Shown here in pieces: positions 27,063 to 37,457 of a stretch of DNA of 64,000 nucleotides. Source of the DNA: Brevibacillus brevis NBRC 100599. Its GTDB lineage: Bacteria > Bacillota > Bacilli > Brevibacillales > Brevibacillaceae. How positions within the stretch are numbered: position 1 is the first letter of the stretch; each line of letters begins with the position of its first letter. The position numbers and the translations under genes were made by a program. The notes beneath the pieces were generated by a model, which saw only the letters and a program-made list of their open reading frames with translations, ran no database searches and had not been told where the DNA came from. Where the stretch lies: positions 3,479,501 to 3,543,500 of the forward strand of contig NC_012491.1 in the NCBI RefSeq assembly GCF_000010165.1, read 5' to 3'.

Positions 27063-28634
27063 TTACAATTTAATCGGTGTTTTTGCCTGCTCCAAGCTCC
27101 ATTTCTCAACATCCCACGTCTGTGTAACCCAATCCTCATAAAATTCAGGTTCGTGGCATACGAGAAGGACGGTCCCCTTGAACTCCTTCAAGGAGCGTTT
27201 GAGCTCTTCCTTGGCGACGACATCCAAGTGGTTCGTCGGCTCGTCAAATACCAGCCAGTTGCTTTCGCGCTGCAGTAATTTACAGAGACGAACCTTTGCT
27301 TGCTCGCCCCCGGACAGAGCGTTCATGTTACGATTGATATGCTCATTTTTCAAGCCACAACGTGCCAGCGCTCCGCGAACCTCATGGTTATTCATGGAAG
27401 GGAATTCATTCCATACGTCATCGAGTGCAGTAATTGGCTTCGCCTTCACTTCTTGCTCGAAGTAAGCAGGATGGAGGAAATCGCCTTTCTCCAGCTTTCC
27501 ACCCAGCGGAGGAATCACACCCAGCAACGTTTTCAGCAGAGTAGACTTACCGACACCGTTCATGCCAACAATCGCTACTTTTTCACCGCGCTCCAGCTTC
27601 ACACTAAGCTTTGGCAGCAATGCATGCGAATATCCGATCTCCAGGTTTTCAGCCTCAATGACAAAACGGCTACTTGCCCGGGATTCTTTAAAGATAAACG
27701 AAGGTTTCGCAGCCGTTTCCGGCTTGTCGATGCGATCCATTTTATCGAGCTGCTTTTGACGGCTCTTCGCGCGGCCGGTAGTAGACGCACGTGCCTTATT
27801 GCGCGCAATAAAGTCTTCCATTTTAGCGATTTCTTCCTGCTGCTTCTCAAATGCGTCAAAGTGCTGACTGCGTTTTGTCTCAGACTGTGCCAGGAAGGAT
27901 TCGTAGTTCCCTGTGTAACGATTCAACTTGGTAAATTCCAAATGATAAATCACATTCACGACTTCGTTCATGAAGGTCGTGTCATGGGAAATCAGCATGA
28001 AAGCGTAAGGGTATTCCTTCAAGTAGTTTTTCAACCACACGATATGCTCTTCGTCCAAGTAGTTTGTCGGCTCATCCAGCAACAGAACAGTTGGTTGTTC
28101 CAGCAGCAATTTTGCCAAAAGAACCTTGGTACGCTGACCACCGGAGAGAGATGCAACATCGCGCTCCAAACCGATTGCACTCAAACCCAAAGCGTTGGCG
28201 ATTTCATCGACTTTTGCATCGATCAAATAAAAGCCGCTAGTTTCCAGCTTGTCTTGAATTTCGCCCATGCGCTCCAGCAATTCTTCCAGTTCTTCTGGAG
28301 ATGCCTCAGCCATCTTTTCACCAATCGTCATCAGTTCAGACTCTTGCTCCAACAACGGAAGGAAGGCATCCTTGAGTACGTCACGAATCGTTTTACCAGC
28401 TTGCAGCTTGGTATGCTGATCCAAATATCCGTATTCGATTTTGGGCATCCATTCAATACGACCGTTATCAGGCAAGTTTTGGCCTGTCAAAATCCCCATC
28501 ATCGTTGATTTTCCGGTACCATTTGCGCCTACGAGTCCTACACGGTCATTCGGTTGCAAACGGAAAGATACATCGCGAAACAAAACACGGTCCCCAAAAC
28601 CATGGGACAAATTCTCTACGATCAAAACACTCAT
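27063..28634 (-). CDS. ABC-F family ATPase
   Basis: 523-aa protein with two ABC domains and no membrane part. Walker A motifs GANGTGKST (about 36-44) and GMNGVGKST, signatures LSGGQRTKVLLAK and LSGGEQAKVRLCK, Walker B LLLDEPTNYLD and LVFDEPTNHLD. The inter-domain linker is charged and helical ('RNKARASTTGRAKSRQKQLDK'), as in translation factors that bind the ribosomal E site. Closest in build to the YbiT group; antibiotic-protection members also exist. It follows the HEPN gene by 38 nt with a strong AGGAGG. Confidence 0.93.
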   Translation of the reverse strand: MSVLIVENLSHGFGDRVLFRDVSFRLQPNDRVGLVGANGTGKSTMMGILTGQNLPDNGRIEWMPKIEYGYLDQHTKLQAGKTIRDVLKDAFLPLLEQESELMTIGEKMAEASPEELEELLERMGEIQDKLETSGFYLIDAKVDEIANALGLSAIGLERDVASLSGGQRTKVLLAKLLLEQPTVLLLDEPTNYLDEEHIVWLKNYLKEYPYAFMLISHDTTFMNEVVNVIYHLEFTKLNRYTGNYESFLAQSETKRSQHFDAFEKQQEEIAKMEDFIARNKARASTTGRAKSRQKQLDKMDRIDKPETAAKPSFIFKESRASSRFVIEAENLEIGYSHALLPKLSVKLERGEKVAIVGMNGVGKSTLLKTLLGVIPPLGGKLEKGDFLHPAYFEQEVKAKPITALDDVWNEFPSMNNHEVRGALARCGLKNEHINRNMNALSGGEQAKVRLCKLLQRESNWLVFDEPTNHLDVVAKEELKRSLKEFKGTVLLVCHEPEFYEDWVTQTWDVEKWSLEQAKTPIKL

Positions 28635-28672
28635 GCTCTATTCTTCCTCCTGATCTGTTTCCTCTATGAGGC

Positions 28673-29530
28673 TTACAACAAAATTCTTTCAAAAAAAGTA
28701 GGAGCGTACCTTGCCACATAAGATTCGCCCATAAATGCCAATTCGTCCAGCCTGACACGCATATCCTGAAGGTTGATGCTTTCCCCGGCGATATTCAAAA
28801 TCGCGGCTCTTGTCATCGCCCTCAGAATCGTGACTTCTTTTGCCAACTTGTCTCCAAACAGCTTTCCGCTATGCACAATCTCTGAGCGATGATTGTACGA
28901 TTTTTTTACAAACTGTGCAATCTGTTCACGCTGCAAGGCAGTTTCTCCAAAATAGTACGCCATTCGGACACGCAATTTATAGGTAATCTCGCCTTTTTTG
29001 CCATCGGGAACGAACAAAGATTCTAATGCAATCCACAGATCCAACAACTGATCCTCGTAGTTTTTCTTCTCCAGCGAGAGCGCATAGCGACGAAAAGCAA
29101 GGGATGGCAGCTTCTGTTCCACTAATGAAGTAAAAATACCCGCCGTTTCATCATCAAATGAGTACTTGTCACCATCAAGCGATCGCTTCAAATACGTAAT
29201 ACCATACATATTGCCATTGACGGTGATGATGTAAGGAATCGAACAAGTCCCCGTTGTGCACGCTAGATTCAGCTTATTTTCGATTTCTTCAATCCACACC
29301 CGATCATCCGTTACTTTCATCTCTTCGTGATCCCCAACTAAAAATAAACTGCTAGGATCTACACGCAAATCAAAGGTTCGCTTGTTCTCGTCCATCTCAT
29401 TGCGTAAAAAACGAGACGCGATCTCATATGGCCTTTTTGCGCCGGATATGAGCGTGTACGAATTAGGCAAATCGATCCGAACGGGCTGTGCTGTTGTTGA
29501 ATTGAATACGGGGGCGATTAAGACTGGCAT
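28673..29530 (-). CDS. HEPN-domain (ApeA-like) protein
   Basis: 285 aa. The N-terminal ~130 residues are beta-rich and not recognised. The C-terminal part matches the Apea-like HEPN pattern: 'LLDLWIALESLFVPDGKKGEI', then 'KLRVRMAYYFG', then SYNHRSEIVHSGK with the RNase motif Arg215-x4-His220. Such domains are ribonucleases in toxin and anti-phage systems. It is translationally coupled to an upstream 62-aa frame (stop overlaps the start by 13 nt, with AAGGAG inside) and followed by ABC-F. Confidence 0.75.
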   Translation of the reverse strand: MPVLIAPVFNSTTAQPVRIDLPNSYTLISGAKRPYEIASRFLRNEMDENKRTFDLRVDPSSLFLVGDHEEMKVTDDRVWIEEIENKLNLACTTGTCSIPYIITVNGNMYGITYLKRSLDGDKYSFDDETAGIFTSLVEQKLPSLAFRRYALSLEKKNYEDQLLDLWIALESLFVPDGKKGEITYKLRVRMAYYFGETALQREQIAQFVKKSYNHRSEIVHSGKLFGDKLAKEVTILRAMTRAAILNIAGESINLQDMRVRLDELAFMGESYVARYAPTFFERILL

Positions 29531-29706
29531 AGTTCTCGCTCCTTCCAGACCAGCAGAGCTCGTTTATTGTTTACATAATAAATATTATGTTCTATAAACA
29601 GTATCGTGCCATTCTGTAATTTTGACAACATATCAATTCCTTCTAAATGTGGACATGCTTCCTTACCATACGAGTTTGCAACAACCTCATTATAGAATAC
29701 CAGCAT
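29518..29706 (-). CDS. Small protein overlapping the HEPN gene
   Basis: The frame gives 62 aa from ATG 29706 (poor site) or 37 aa from ATG 29631, which follows AGAAGGA at 5 nt and may be the true start. 'LQNGTILFIEHNIYYVNNK' looks like real beta-hairpin protein. Its stop overlaps the HEPN start by 13 nt, the arrangement of toxin-antitoxin or effector-partner pairs. Function unknown. Confidence 0.45.
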   Translation of the reverse strand: MLVFYNEVVANSYGKEACPHLEGIDMLSKLQNGTILFIEHNIYYVNNKRALLVWKERELCQS

Positions 29707-29764
29707 TTCCTATGATTCGTCATCATGTGTTTACGCCAAACTAGGTAAAGAAGGAGTTGATTTT

Positions 29765-29914
29765 ATGGAAAAGGACCATATTCTAGATGAAAATCCGCAT
29801 CAAACTTACAATAATGTAGCCCGCCCGCTAGAACAGACTGGCGAACCCCAGCCTGGGTCTAAAAAAGTGAAGCAGCAAAATCATTCTCGCTCCATTCAAA
29901 CACGCGAAGGATAA
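29765..29914 (+). CDS. 49-aa hydrophilic small protein
   Basis: GAAGGAG is 7-8 nt before the ATG. The product, beginning MEKDHILDENPHQTYNNVAR, is rich in Asn, Gln, Lys and lacks hydrophobic segments, like small spore or stress proteins. A terminator follows within 6 nt. No family recognised. Confidence 0.65.
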   Translation: MEKDHILDENPHQTYNNVARPLEQTGEPQPGSKKVKQQNHSRSIQTREG

Positions 29915-29919
29915 GTAAT

Positions 29920-29968
29920 GGCACCTGGCTCCATTGCAGTCAGGTGCCTCTATCCTTCCTTTTTTTAC
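29920..29968 (+). terminator. Terminator after the 49-aa gene
   Basis: GGCACCTG (29920-29927) and CAGGTGCC (29941-29948) pair over a 13-nt loop; a pyrimidine-rich tract with T7 follows. Confidence 0.6.
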
Positions 29969-30042
29969 ATCAAAAATGATTGAATTGTCCCACAAGGATG
30001 CACTATGATAAATTTAGTATCCTTGATGGAGGTTAAGTGAAG

Positions 30043-30798
30043 ATGATCACCATTCCACTTCCGGGCAACCATAGCCCTCTTTCCAATTTGATCAGCTATA
30101 GTGTTTCTCCGCTGTACGAGATGGCTGCTAGTTTGTATACACTTGCCCAAGAGACACCTCCCGAGCGATTTGCGCATTGGACGGAAGAAAAAGTAGAGCA
30201 GTTTGAGTCTGCCCGTCTTTTAAAAGAATGGGGCTATTTTGTCCCCCTCTTTCGATATGGGATCCCTGACTCATTTGACCCCTTACATACAAAAGGTGTA
30301 ATGGCTGTCGATGATCAATATGAGTACTTCGTAACACTTCCCACCGATCATTTTGTGCGTAGTATAAAACCGATCTTGGAGGAGTGGATATTGCATCACG
30401 ATGCTCCTGTAGTTGCCTTCGATTTAGAAGAAGATGCCGATTATGTGAAAGGCCGTTTTAGCCTGTTCGTTTCATCTTATTGGCAGCTATTTTTTGAGGC
30501 GAATTGGGAGGCGATTGCTCCAAAATTTGTTCGTGAAGCTGAACGGATTTATTACTCTTTACAAGGAATCAAATCCCTTACTACCTATCTGCAATCCATT
30601 TCTCCCACAATTACTTATGAGACAGAAACCCATCGGCTTACCTGTCCGAGTAATGGTCCTAGCTATGATGCGCAGCATTTGATTTTATATCCTAGCTATT
30701 ATTATGCACAAGAGCCCACGCTTACGAAAAAAGGCTGGAATGCCCATTTGCTTTATTCCATCTCGGAAGTACCCACTCAACCAAAAACGCCCTCATGA
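30043..30798 (+). CDS. Hypothetical protein, possibly DUF5937-like
   Basis: 251 aa from ATG 30043 behind TGGAGG (GTG 30037 is the alternative). Predicted soluble, mixed alpha/beta. The order 'SPLYEMAASLYTLAQ', 'WQLFFEANWEAIAPKFVREAERI' and the C-terminal 'HLILYPSYYYAQEP' resembles the N-terminal part of ArsR regulators with a DUF5937 domain, but the DNA-binding HTH is missing. Uncertain. Its stop codon lies in a shared hairpin with the Spo0E-like gene. Confidence 0.55.
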   Translation: MITIPLPGNHSPLSNLISYSVSPLYEMAASLYTLAQETPPERFAHWTEEKVEQFESARLLKEWGYFVPLFRYGIPDSFDPLHTKGVMAVDDQYEYFVTLPTDHFVRSIKPILEEWILHHDAPVVAFDLEEDADYVKGRFSLFVSSYWQLFFEANWEAIAPKFVREAERIYYSLQGIKSLTTYLQSISPTITYETETHRLTCPSNGPSYDAQHLILYPSYYYAQEPTLTKKGWNAHLLYSISEVPTQPKTPS

Positions 30799-30809
30799 AG
30801 GGCGTTTTT
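30783..30809. terminator. Bidirectional terminator containing both stop codons
   Basis: AAAAACGCCCT and AAGGGCGTTTTT form the stem; the 4-nt loop region carries the TCA/TGA stops of the two convergent genes (30793-30795 minus, 30796-30798 plus). Five A and five T flank it, so it works in both directions. Confidence 0.85.
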
Positions 30810-30954
30810 CATGTTGCATATGTGCGACAATTAATTTATCTAATTGTTGGCTGATTCTCACGATTTCAGGGTCAAGAAAATTGTAACCTGCATCTTTTGC
30901 TGCGCGCTCTAGTTTTAGTCGCAAGTCATCAATCATCCGACTCGTAATTTCCAT
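30793..30954 (-). CDS. Spo0E family aspartyl-phosphate phosphatase
   Basis: 53 aa, ATG 30954 behind GGTGGAGG. The Spo0E signature is clear: ISQQLDKLIV at about 34-43, after an N-terminal helix (MIDDLRLKLERAA). These proteins dephosphorylate Spo0A~P and so delay sporulation. The short length is normal for the family. Its last codons lie in the shared terminator. Confidence 0.85.
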   Translation of the reverse strand: MEITSRMIDDLRLKLERAAKDAGYNFLDPEIVRISQQLDKLIVAHMQHEKRPS

Positions 30955-31032
30955 GCTGCAGACCTCCACCTAACGTTGTCTCCCACTATTTTACATTATT
31001 TAAGATCAGGTGGAAAGGGGAAGATGTGGAAG

Positions 31033-31068
31033 AAAAAGCCTTGCACCCATTTCCGGCACAAGGCTTTT
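31033..31068 (-). terminator. Terminator of the pdh operon
   Basis: AAAGCCTTG and CAAGGCTTTT pair over a 15-nt loop; the minus strand continues with TTTTTC. It lies 8 nt downstream of the pdhD stop. Confidence 0.8.
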
Positions 31069-31076
31069 CCCACTTC

Positions 31077-32486
31077 TTATTTCATGACGTGGATCGGACG
31101 ACCCAAAGCCAATTCAGCAGCTTCCATTGTTACTTCACCCAGTGTTGGATGTGCGTGGATGGTCAGCTCGATGTCTTCGAGTGTTGCGCCCATTTCAATC
31201 GCCAATCCGATCTCTGCGATGATGTTGGATGCTTCTGGACCAACGATTTGCGCACCCAATACGAGATTCGTTTCTTTTTCTGCAATCAGCTTCACATAAC
31301 CTTCGCCTGCATTTACAGACAGAGCGCGACCGTTTGCTGCGAATGGGAACCGACCTACAATGTAGTCGATGCCTTTTTCTTTTGCTTCTTTCTCATTGAT
31401 TCCAACGCTTGCGATTTCTGGATCGCAGAATACAACCGCTGGAATCGCCTTGTAGTCAACTTCTGCAGGATGGCCAGCAATCGCCTCAGCAGCAACCTTA
31501 CCTTCGTAGGAAGCTTTATGAGCCAATGCAGGACCTGCTACGATATCTCCGATCGCGTACACGTTAGGAATGCTCGTGCGGCCTTGCTTGTCGACAACGA
31601 TCAACCCACGGTCAGTCATGTTCATGCCGATATCGCGAATACCGAGTTCATCTGTATTCGGACGACGCCCAACAGTAACAAGTACGTATTCCGCCTCGAT
31701 TTTTTGTTGCTCGCCTTTTACTTCTGCAGTTACGATCACGCCGTTTTCTGTCTCTTCCATTCCTTGTGCCAATGCTTTTGTATGGATGGTAACGTCGAGC
31801 TTTTTCAGCTTGCGTTCCACCAAACGTGGCATGTCTGGCTCAAATCCTGGCAAGATTTGATCGGAACCTTCCAAAATCGTAACTTTTGTACCAAACTTCG
31901 CGAACACAGTACCAAGCTCGATACCGATGTATCCGCCGCCGATTACCACAAGGCTCTTCGGCAGTTCAGTCATGGACAACGCTTCAGTAGAAGACATTAC
32001 GCGTTTGCCAAACGGGAATGCAGGCAACTCGATTGGACGCGAACCAGTTGCAATGATGCAATGCTGGAAGCGATAACGGTTGACATCATAACCGTGGAAT
32101 ACACGCACTTCATTTTCACTTACGAACAGCGCTTCACCAGGGATTACCTGGATTTTGTGGCCTTTGAAGAGGGAGCCTACGCCGCCAGTCAGTTGCTTCA
32201 CGATGCCGCTTTTCCACTCTTGTACTTTGGCAAAATCCACTTTTACATTTTCCATGGTGATACCCATGGATTCTGTATGTTGTGTGTGCTCATATGTGTG
32301 TGCAGCGTGGATCATCGCTTTGGAAGGGATGCAACCTACGTTCAGGCACACACCGCCCAGCTCAGCTTTTTCCACGACAGCTACTGTTTTACCAAGTTGA
32401 GCTGCACGAATCGCTGCAACATATCCACCTGGACCGGCACCGATTACGAGTACGTCAACCTCTGTAGTAAATTCACCTACTACCAT
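31077..32486 (-). CDS. pdhD: Dihydrolipoyl dehydrogenase (E3)
   Basis: 469-aa flavoprotein that reoxidises dihydrolipoamide, passing electrons to NAD+. FAD motif [10 protein letters not shown] (17-26), redox-active Cys47 and Cys52 in [16 protein letters not shown] motif [10 protein letters not shown], and the C-terminal dimer segment HAHPTLGE with the catalytic His. Starts 6 nt after pdhC stops; last gene of the operon, shared by other 2-oxoacid dehydrogenases. Confidence 0.97.
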   Translation of the reverse strand: MVVGEFTTEVDVLVIGAGPGGYVAAIRAAQLGKTVAVVEKAELGGVCLNVGCIPSKAMIHAAHTYEHTQHTESMGITMENVKVDFAKVQEWKSGIVKQLTGGVGSLFKGHKIQVIPGEALFVSENEVRVFHGYDVNRYRFQHCIIATGSRPIELPAFPFGKRVMSSTEALSMTELPKSLVVIGGGYIGIELGTVFAKFGTKVTILEGSDQILPGFEPDMPRLVERKLKKLDVTIHTKALAQGMEETENGVIVTAEVKGEQQKIEAEYVLVTVGRRPNTDELGIRDIGMNMTDRGLIVVDKQGRTSIPNVYAIGDIVAGPALAHKASYEGKVAAEAIAGHPAEVDYKAIPAVVFCDPEIASVGINEKEAKEKGIDYIVGRFPFAANGRALSVNAGEGYVKLIAEKETNLVLGAQIVGPEASNIIAEIGLAIEMGATLEDIELTIHAHPTLGEVTMEAAELALGRPIHVMK

Positions 32487-32492
32487 TGTCTC

Positions 32493-33887
32493 TTATCCCT
32501 CCATGACGAGCAGCGTTGGGTTTTCAAGGAGCTGCTTCACGTAGTTGACGAAACGCTGTGCAGGTTCGCCATCAACCAAACGGTGGTCAAAGCTCAAGGA
32601 CAGGTGCAACATTTGACCTACCGCGATTTCTCCATTTTTCACAATCGGTTTTTCGCTAATGCGGCCAACACCCAGAATAGCTACTTCTGGATAGTTAATG
32701 ATAGGCGTGAAGAACATACCACCCGCAGAACCGATGTTTGTGATGCTGAAAGTAGAACCTTTCAGCTCGTCAGCAGTCGCTTTGCGGTCGCGTGCTTTCT
32801 TCGCCAGCTCGCCGATTTCGCCTGCGATTTGGAAGATGGATTTGCTGTCAGCGGATTTCACAACTGGAACGAGCAAGCCTTCTTCTGTCGAGGTAGCGAT
32901 ACCGATGTTGTAGTACTTTTTGAAGATGATTTCTTGTTTCTCATCGTCGATAGAAGCGTTGAGTTCTGGGAATTTCTTCAGACCAGCTACAACTGCTTTC
33001 ACGATCATAGGCAAGTAAGTCAGCTTCACACCGCGCTCTTCAGCAAGTGGCTTCGCATCTTTACGCATAGCGACAAGCGCTGTAACATCCACTTCGTCGA
33101 AGATGGTAACGTGTGGTGCTGTGTAAGCAGATTTCACCATTGCTTTCGCGATTGCTTTACGCATACCTTTCATCGGAACGCGCTCTTCCAGCTCGCCTGC
33201 TGTAGGTGCGTGGTGAACAGTTGGAGCCGCTGCTGCTTGTGCTACACCTGTAGCTGCTGCAGGAGCTTCAGTAGCTACTGGAGCTGCCGCTGCTTGTGCA
33301 GTTGGTGTTGGTGCTGCTGCTCCGCCAGATACGAAGCGATCTACGTCTTCGCGTGTGATGCGACCCAATTTGCCTGTACCAGGTACGTTAGCCAATTGAA
33401 CGCCTTTTTCGCGAGCGTATTTACGAACGGAAGGTGTAGCCAGCACATGCTTACGGTCAATTGGTGCCGCTACTGCTGTTGCAGTTGCTTGTGCCATTGG
33501 CGTTTCCAAAGTTTGATTCGCATTTGCGCTCACTTGGGAACCGATGTCGCAGCCTGGCTCCATTTTGTCTGCAGCTTGAGGCGCTGGTGCCGCTTCAGCA
33601 GCGTGGGAATCGCCATGACCATGGTCTGGCAGGTTCGGAATTTCGCCTTCTACGTCAAACTCGATCAGTGGATCGCCGACTACGGAAACCGTACCCTCGG
33701 TTACTTTCAGCTCGATAACTTTCCCTTTAACAGGCGACGGTACTTCTACAACCGCCTTGTCATTTTGTACTTCCATGATTACTTGGTCTTCTTCTACGGA
33801 ATCTCCTGGCTGTACGTGCCATTTGACGATTTCGCCTTCATGGATACCCTCGCCGAGCTCCGGGAGTCTGAATGTAAAACGACTCAC
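32493..33887 (-). CDS. pdhC: Dihydrolipoamide acetyltransferase (E2)
   Basis: 464 aa with one lipoyl domain (attachment Lys44 in [11 protein letters not shown]), an Ala/Pro/Thr-rich linker, the E1/E3-binding domain ([19 protein letters not shown]... LGRITREDV, about 150-185), a second Ala-rich linker and the catalytic domain ending in [15 protein letters not shown] with the active-site His. It forms the core of the pyruvate dehydrogenase complex. Confidence 0.97.
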   Translation of the reverse strand: MSRFTFRLPELGEGIHEGEIVKWHVQPGDSVEEDQVIMEVQNDKAVVEVPSPVKGKVIELKVTEGTVSVVGDPLIEFDVEGEIPNLPDHGHGDSHAAEAAPAPQAADKMEPGCDIGSQVSANANQTLETPMAQATATAVAAPIDRKHVLATPSVRKYAREKGVQLANVPGTGKLGRITREDVDRFVSGGAAAPTPTAQAAAAPVATEAPAAATGVAQAAAAPTVHHAPTAGELEERVPMKGMRKAIAKAMVKSAYTAPHVTIFDEVDVTALVAMRKDAKPLAEERGVKLTYLPMIVKAVVAGLKKFPELNASIDDEKQEIIFKKYYNIGIATSTEEGLLVPVVKSADSKSIFQIAGEIGELAKKARDRKATADELKGSTFSITNIGSAGGMFFTPIINYPEVAILGVGRISEKPIVKNGEIAVGQMLHLSLSFDHRLVDGEPAQRFVNYVKQLLENPTLLVMEG

Positions 33888-33942
33888 AGTATCTCCTCCT
33901 TATAACACTTCGCCATAGTAGTAAGCCTATATTTCCCAAAAG

Positions 33943-33971
33943 AAGGCGGAAAGCTTTCAACTTTTCCGCCA
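33943..33971 (-). terminator. Hairpin between pdhB and pdhC
   Basis: GGCGGAAA and TTTTCCGCC pair over a short loop in the 101-nt gap after pdhB. On the minus strand it runs into TTCTTTT, so it may end part of the transcripts and lower pdhCD relative to pdhAB, or stabilise the pdhAB mRNA. Confidence 0.55.
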
Positions 33972-33988
33972 TTATGTCTGTTTCTCAA

Positions 33989-34969
33989 TTAAAAATCGAG
34001 GACTTGTGTCAGCCCATCTACTACGCGTTTTACGTCAGGCAGCCATACATCTTCTGCTTGAGCAAACGGGTAAACGGTATCTGGTGCTGTAATACGCAGT
34101 ACTGGTGCTTCGAGGTGCAGGATCGCACGCTCGTTGATTTGCGTGATGATTTCAGCCGCAACACCAGACGTTTTTTGTGCTTCTTGAACCACGATCGCAC
34201 GGTTTGTTTTCTTCACAGAAGCTACGATGGTATCGATATCGAGTGGGCTGATGGTGCGCAGGTCGATTACTTCTACTTTTGCTCCACGCGCTTTCTCGAT
34301 TTCTTCTGCTGCTTTCAGGCTGGTATGCACCATCGCACCATAGGTGATGATGGTAACATCGCTACCTTCTTTTACTACGTTTGCCTTGCCAAGTGGAATC
34401 GTGTACTCTCCTTCTGGAACTTCTTGACGGAAGGAACGGTACAGCTTCATGTGCTCCAGGAATACAACTGGATCGTTATCGCGAATCGCGGAGATCAGCA
34501 GTCCTTTTGCATCATATGGGTTGGAAGGGATAACCACTTTCAGTCCCGGAGTTTGCAGCATCAAACCTTCCAAAGAGTCCGCATGCAGTTCAGGCGTTTT
34601 TACACCGCCACCAAATGGGGAGCGGAATGTAATTGGGCTCGAGAAGCGACCACCAGAACGGTAGCGCATACGGGAAGATTGGGATGCTACAGCATCAAAC
34701 GTTTCAAATACGAAACCGAAGAACTGAATTTCTGCTACTGGGCGGAAGCCGTTGATGGAAAGACCGACAGCCAAACCGCCGATTCCGGACTCAGCGAGTG
34801 GCGTATCGAATACGCGCTGCTCACCGAACTCAGCTTGCAGACCTTCTGTTGCACGGAACACCCCGCCGTTGTTACCTACGTCTTCACCGAAGACAAGAAC
34901 GGTTTCATCGCGCTTCAACTCTACGCGCATTGCATCCGTAATGGCTTGAACCATTGTCATTTGTGCCAT
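33989..34969 (-). CDS. pdhB: Pyruvate dehydrogenase E1 beta subunit
   Basis: 326 aa, thiamine-dependent alpha2beta2 E1 partner. Typical blocks: '[19 protein letters not shown]', '[18 protein letters not shown]', '[20 protein letters not shown]' and C-terminal EDVWLPD. Starts 3 nt after the pdhA stop, and is followed by a 101-nt gap with a hairpin. Confidence 0.97.
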   Translation of the reverse strand: MAQMTMVQAITDAMRVELKRDETVLVFGEDVGNNGGVFRATEGLQAEFGEQRVFDTPLAESGIGGLAVGLSINGFRPVAEIQFFGFVFETFDAVASQSSRMRYRSGGRFSSPITFRSPFGGGVKTPELHADSLEGLMLQTPGLKVVIPSNPYDAKGLLISAIRDNDPVVFLEHMKLYRSFRQEVPEGEYTIPLGKANVVKEGSDVTIITYGAMVHTSLKAAEEIEKARGAKVEVIDLRTISPLDIDTIVASVKKTNRAIVVQEAQKTSGVAAEIITQINERAILHLEAPVLRITAPDTVYPFAQAEDVWLPDVKRVVDGLTQVLDF

Positions 34970-34972
34970 GGC

Positions 34973-36115
<1,143 letters not shown>

Positions 36116-36231
36116 CTATCTGAGCATCTGCTCGATAAGCGACGAATGCCATTCGCGGGCGGAAGTGACCCTGATAAAATCCAGAAGAAAGTTGCATGGT
36201 GCAAGAAAGGGCTTACAGCGCCGTTTGCAAC

Positions 36232-36292
36232 ACCCTGTTATATTGCAGTCAAAATACCTGTTTAATGTGTTACAGTATTGATATTACAGGGT
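36232..36292. promoter_or_regulatory. Inverted repeats upstream of pdhA
   Basis: ACCCTGTTATAT (36232-36243) is the near-complement (one mismatch) of ATATTACAGGGT (36281-36292). Between them lie further CTGTTTAAT and TTACAG half-sites. The array sits 175-235 bp upstream of pdhA and could bind a regulator of pyruvate oxidation. It also lies upstream of the divergent esterase gene. Confidence 0.4.
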
Positions 36293-36384
36293 TTATTTCC
36301 TCTCTGTTATCATTTACTATATAAGCTGTATCAGTTTTTTTCAAGGCTTAGTTTTTTATTTGAGCAATCAGGGAGTGTGAATCG

Positions 36385-37119
36385 ATGTCTGATTATGTAA
36401 AGCGAACCATCATGAAAGAAGAAGTGCCTAGCATCCACGTGGACACTCCCCGCTCGGTCAAAGTATACCTACCGCCGGGGTACAATGAGCTTCTTTCTTA
36501 CCCTGTTGTGTACTGCCAGGATGGGAATGACTTTTTTACGATGGGACGAATCGCGACCATCTCCAATCAACTGATTCTGGAAGAAGGTATCGAACCCTAC
36601 ATCGTTGTCGGTGTCTCCGTCGATCGCAACAAGCGCACAAGCGAGTATTCTCCATCGGGGTCGAGAAATGCAGCCTATCAGCGCTTTTTCACCGAAGAAC
36701 TGATTCCTTACATAGAGGAGCGCTATCCTGTGCGCCGTGATCCTGGTTCACGCATACTGGCAGGAGATTCTTTGGGTGGAACTGTTTCTTTGCATCTCGC
36801 ATTGAAACATCCCGATCTCTTTCCACAAGTACTCGCGTTGTCCGGGGCGTTTTTCCAAACAACACTCGATCCACTTTTGAATCAGGCCAGTCTCTCCTGG
36901 CTGCGAATCTGGATGGTTGTCGGCCTCGATGAGACTGCTGTAGAAACAAGCGCGGGTACCTTCGATTTCGTGCACTGGAATCGCGAGGCAAAACAGATTC
37001 TTGAGGACAAGCAAGCAACCTTGTCCTATCGAGAAAAACCAGGGAATCACGTCTGGGGTTTGTGGCAAAAAGAGCTACCAGATGCCTTGCGCTACTTCTT
37101 CCCACCTCCCCGTCTGTAA
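36385..37119 (+). CDS. Alpha/beta hydrolase esterase (enterochelin-esterase-like fold)
   Basis: 244 aa of the Esterase_D group. Nucleophile Ser129 in AGDSLGGTVS, Asp in VGLDETAVE and His in GNHVWGLW make the triad; 'KVYLPPGYNELLSYPVVYCQDG' is the usual N-terminal block. No signal peptide. The substrate is unknown. Divergent from pdhA. Confidence 0.9.
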   Translation: MSDYVKRTIMKEEVPSIHVDTPRSVKVYLPPGYNELLSYPVVYCQDGNDFFTMGRIATISNQLILEEGIEPYIVVGVSVDRNKRTSEYSPSGSRNAAYQRFFTEELIPYIEERYPVRRDPGSRILAGDSLGGTVSLHLALKHPDLFPQVLALSGAFFQTTLDPLLNQASLSWLRIWMVVGLDETAVETSAGTFDFVHWNREAKQILEDKQATLSYREKPGNHVWGLWQKELPDALRYFFPPPRL

Positions 37120-37122
37120 CCA

Positions 37123-37320
37123 TTACGAGCCATTGATTTCTTTGATGTCCTCGTATCCGTAGTACCGGCCATCCACCAGGAAAATGCCTTGGTGGTTGGC
37201 TTTTTCAATTTCGCCCGCAACCTGATTGGCGTCGTTTAGGACGATGTTGACAATCTTGCTCTCGTCCCGTTTCATTTGATTGAGAATGCGTTCTCGCTCT
37301 TTAGCCGAGATCATATCCAT
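37123..37320 (-). CDS. 65-aa hypothetical protein
   Basis: The first ATG (37320) directly abuts GAGGG, so the in-frame ATG at 37314 (63 aa) may be used. A charged helix (SAKERERILNQMKRDE) is followed by 'QGIFLVDGRYYGYEDIKEI', a beta-hairpin. Soluble, convergent with the esterase gene. Family unknown. Confidence 0.65.
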   Translation of the reverse strand: MDMISAKERERILNQMKRDESKIVNIVLNDANQVAGEIEKANHQGIFLVDGRYYGYEDIKEINGS

Positions 37321-37404
37321 CCCTCTTTTCCCCTATGTTGGATAGCTATAGTATTTCATTGGCGGCTCTGAATTACACACAAGTGAGTTTGCCGAGTGGA
37401 ACCA

Positions 37405-37455
37405 AAAAAAGCCTTGCCGCTCTCCATGTTTCCGAATACGGCAAGACTCTTTTTT
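37405..37455 (-). terminator. Terminator of the OppA-like gene
   Basis: CTTGCCG and CGGCAAG pair; A and T runs of seven flank it on both sides. It lies 3 nt after the substrate-binding protein gene stop. Confidence 0.75.
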
Positions 37456-37457
37456 TA

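Noticed and set aside
27300-28508. 402-aa plus-strand frame
   Set aside because: Antisense of the ABC-F gene with no start site or domain pattern.
31026-33905. 959-aa open frame on the plus strand, rich in Cys, Phe and His
   Set aside because: It is the antisense of pdhC and pdhD, whose coding is beyond doubt; composition is typical of an antisense shadow.
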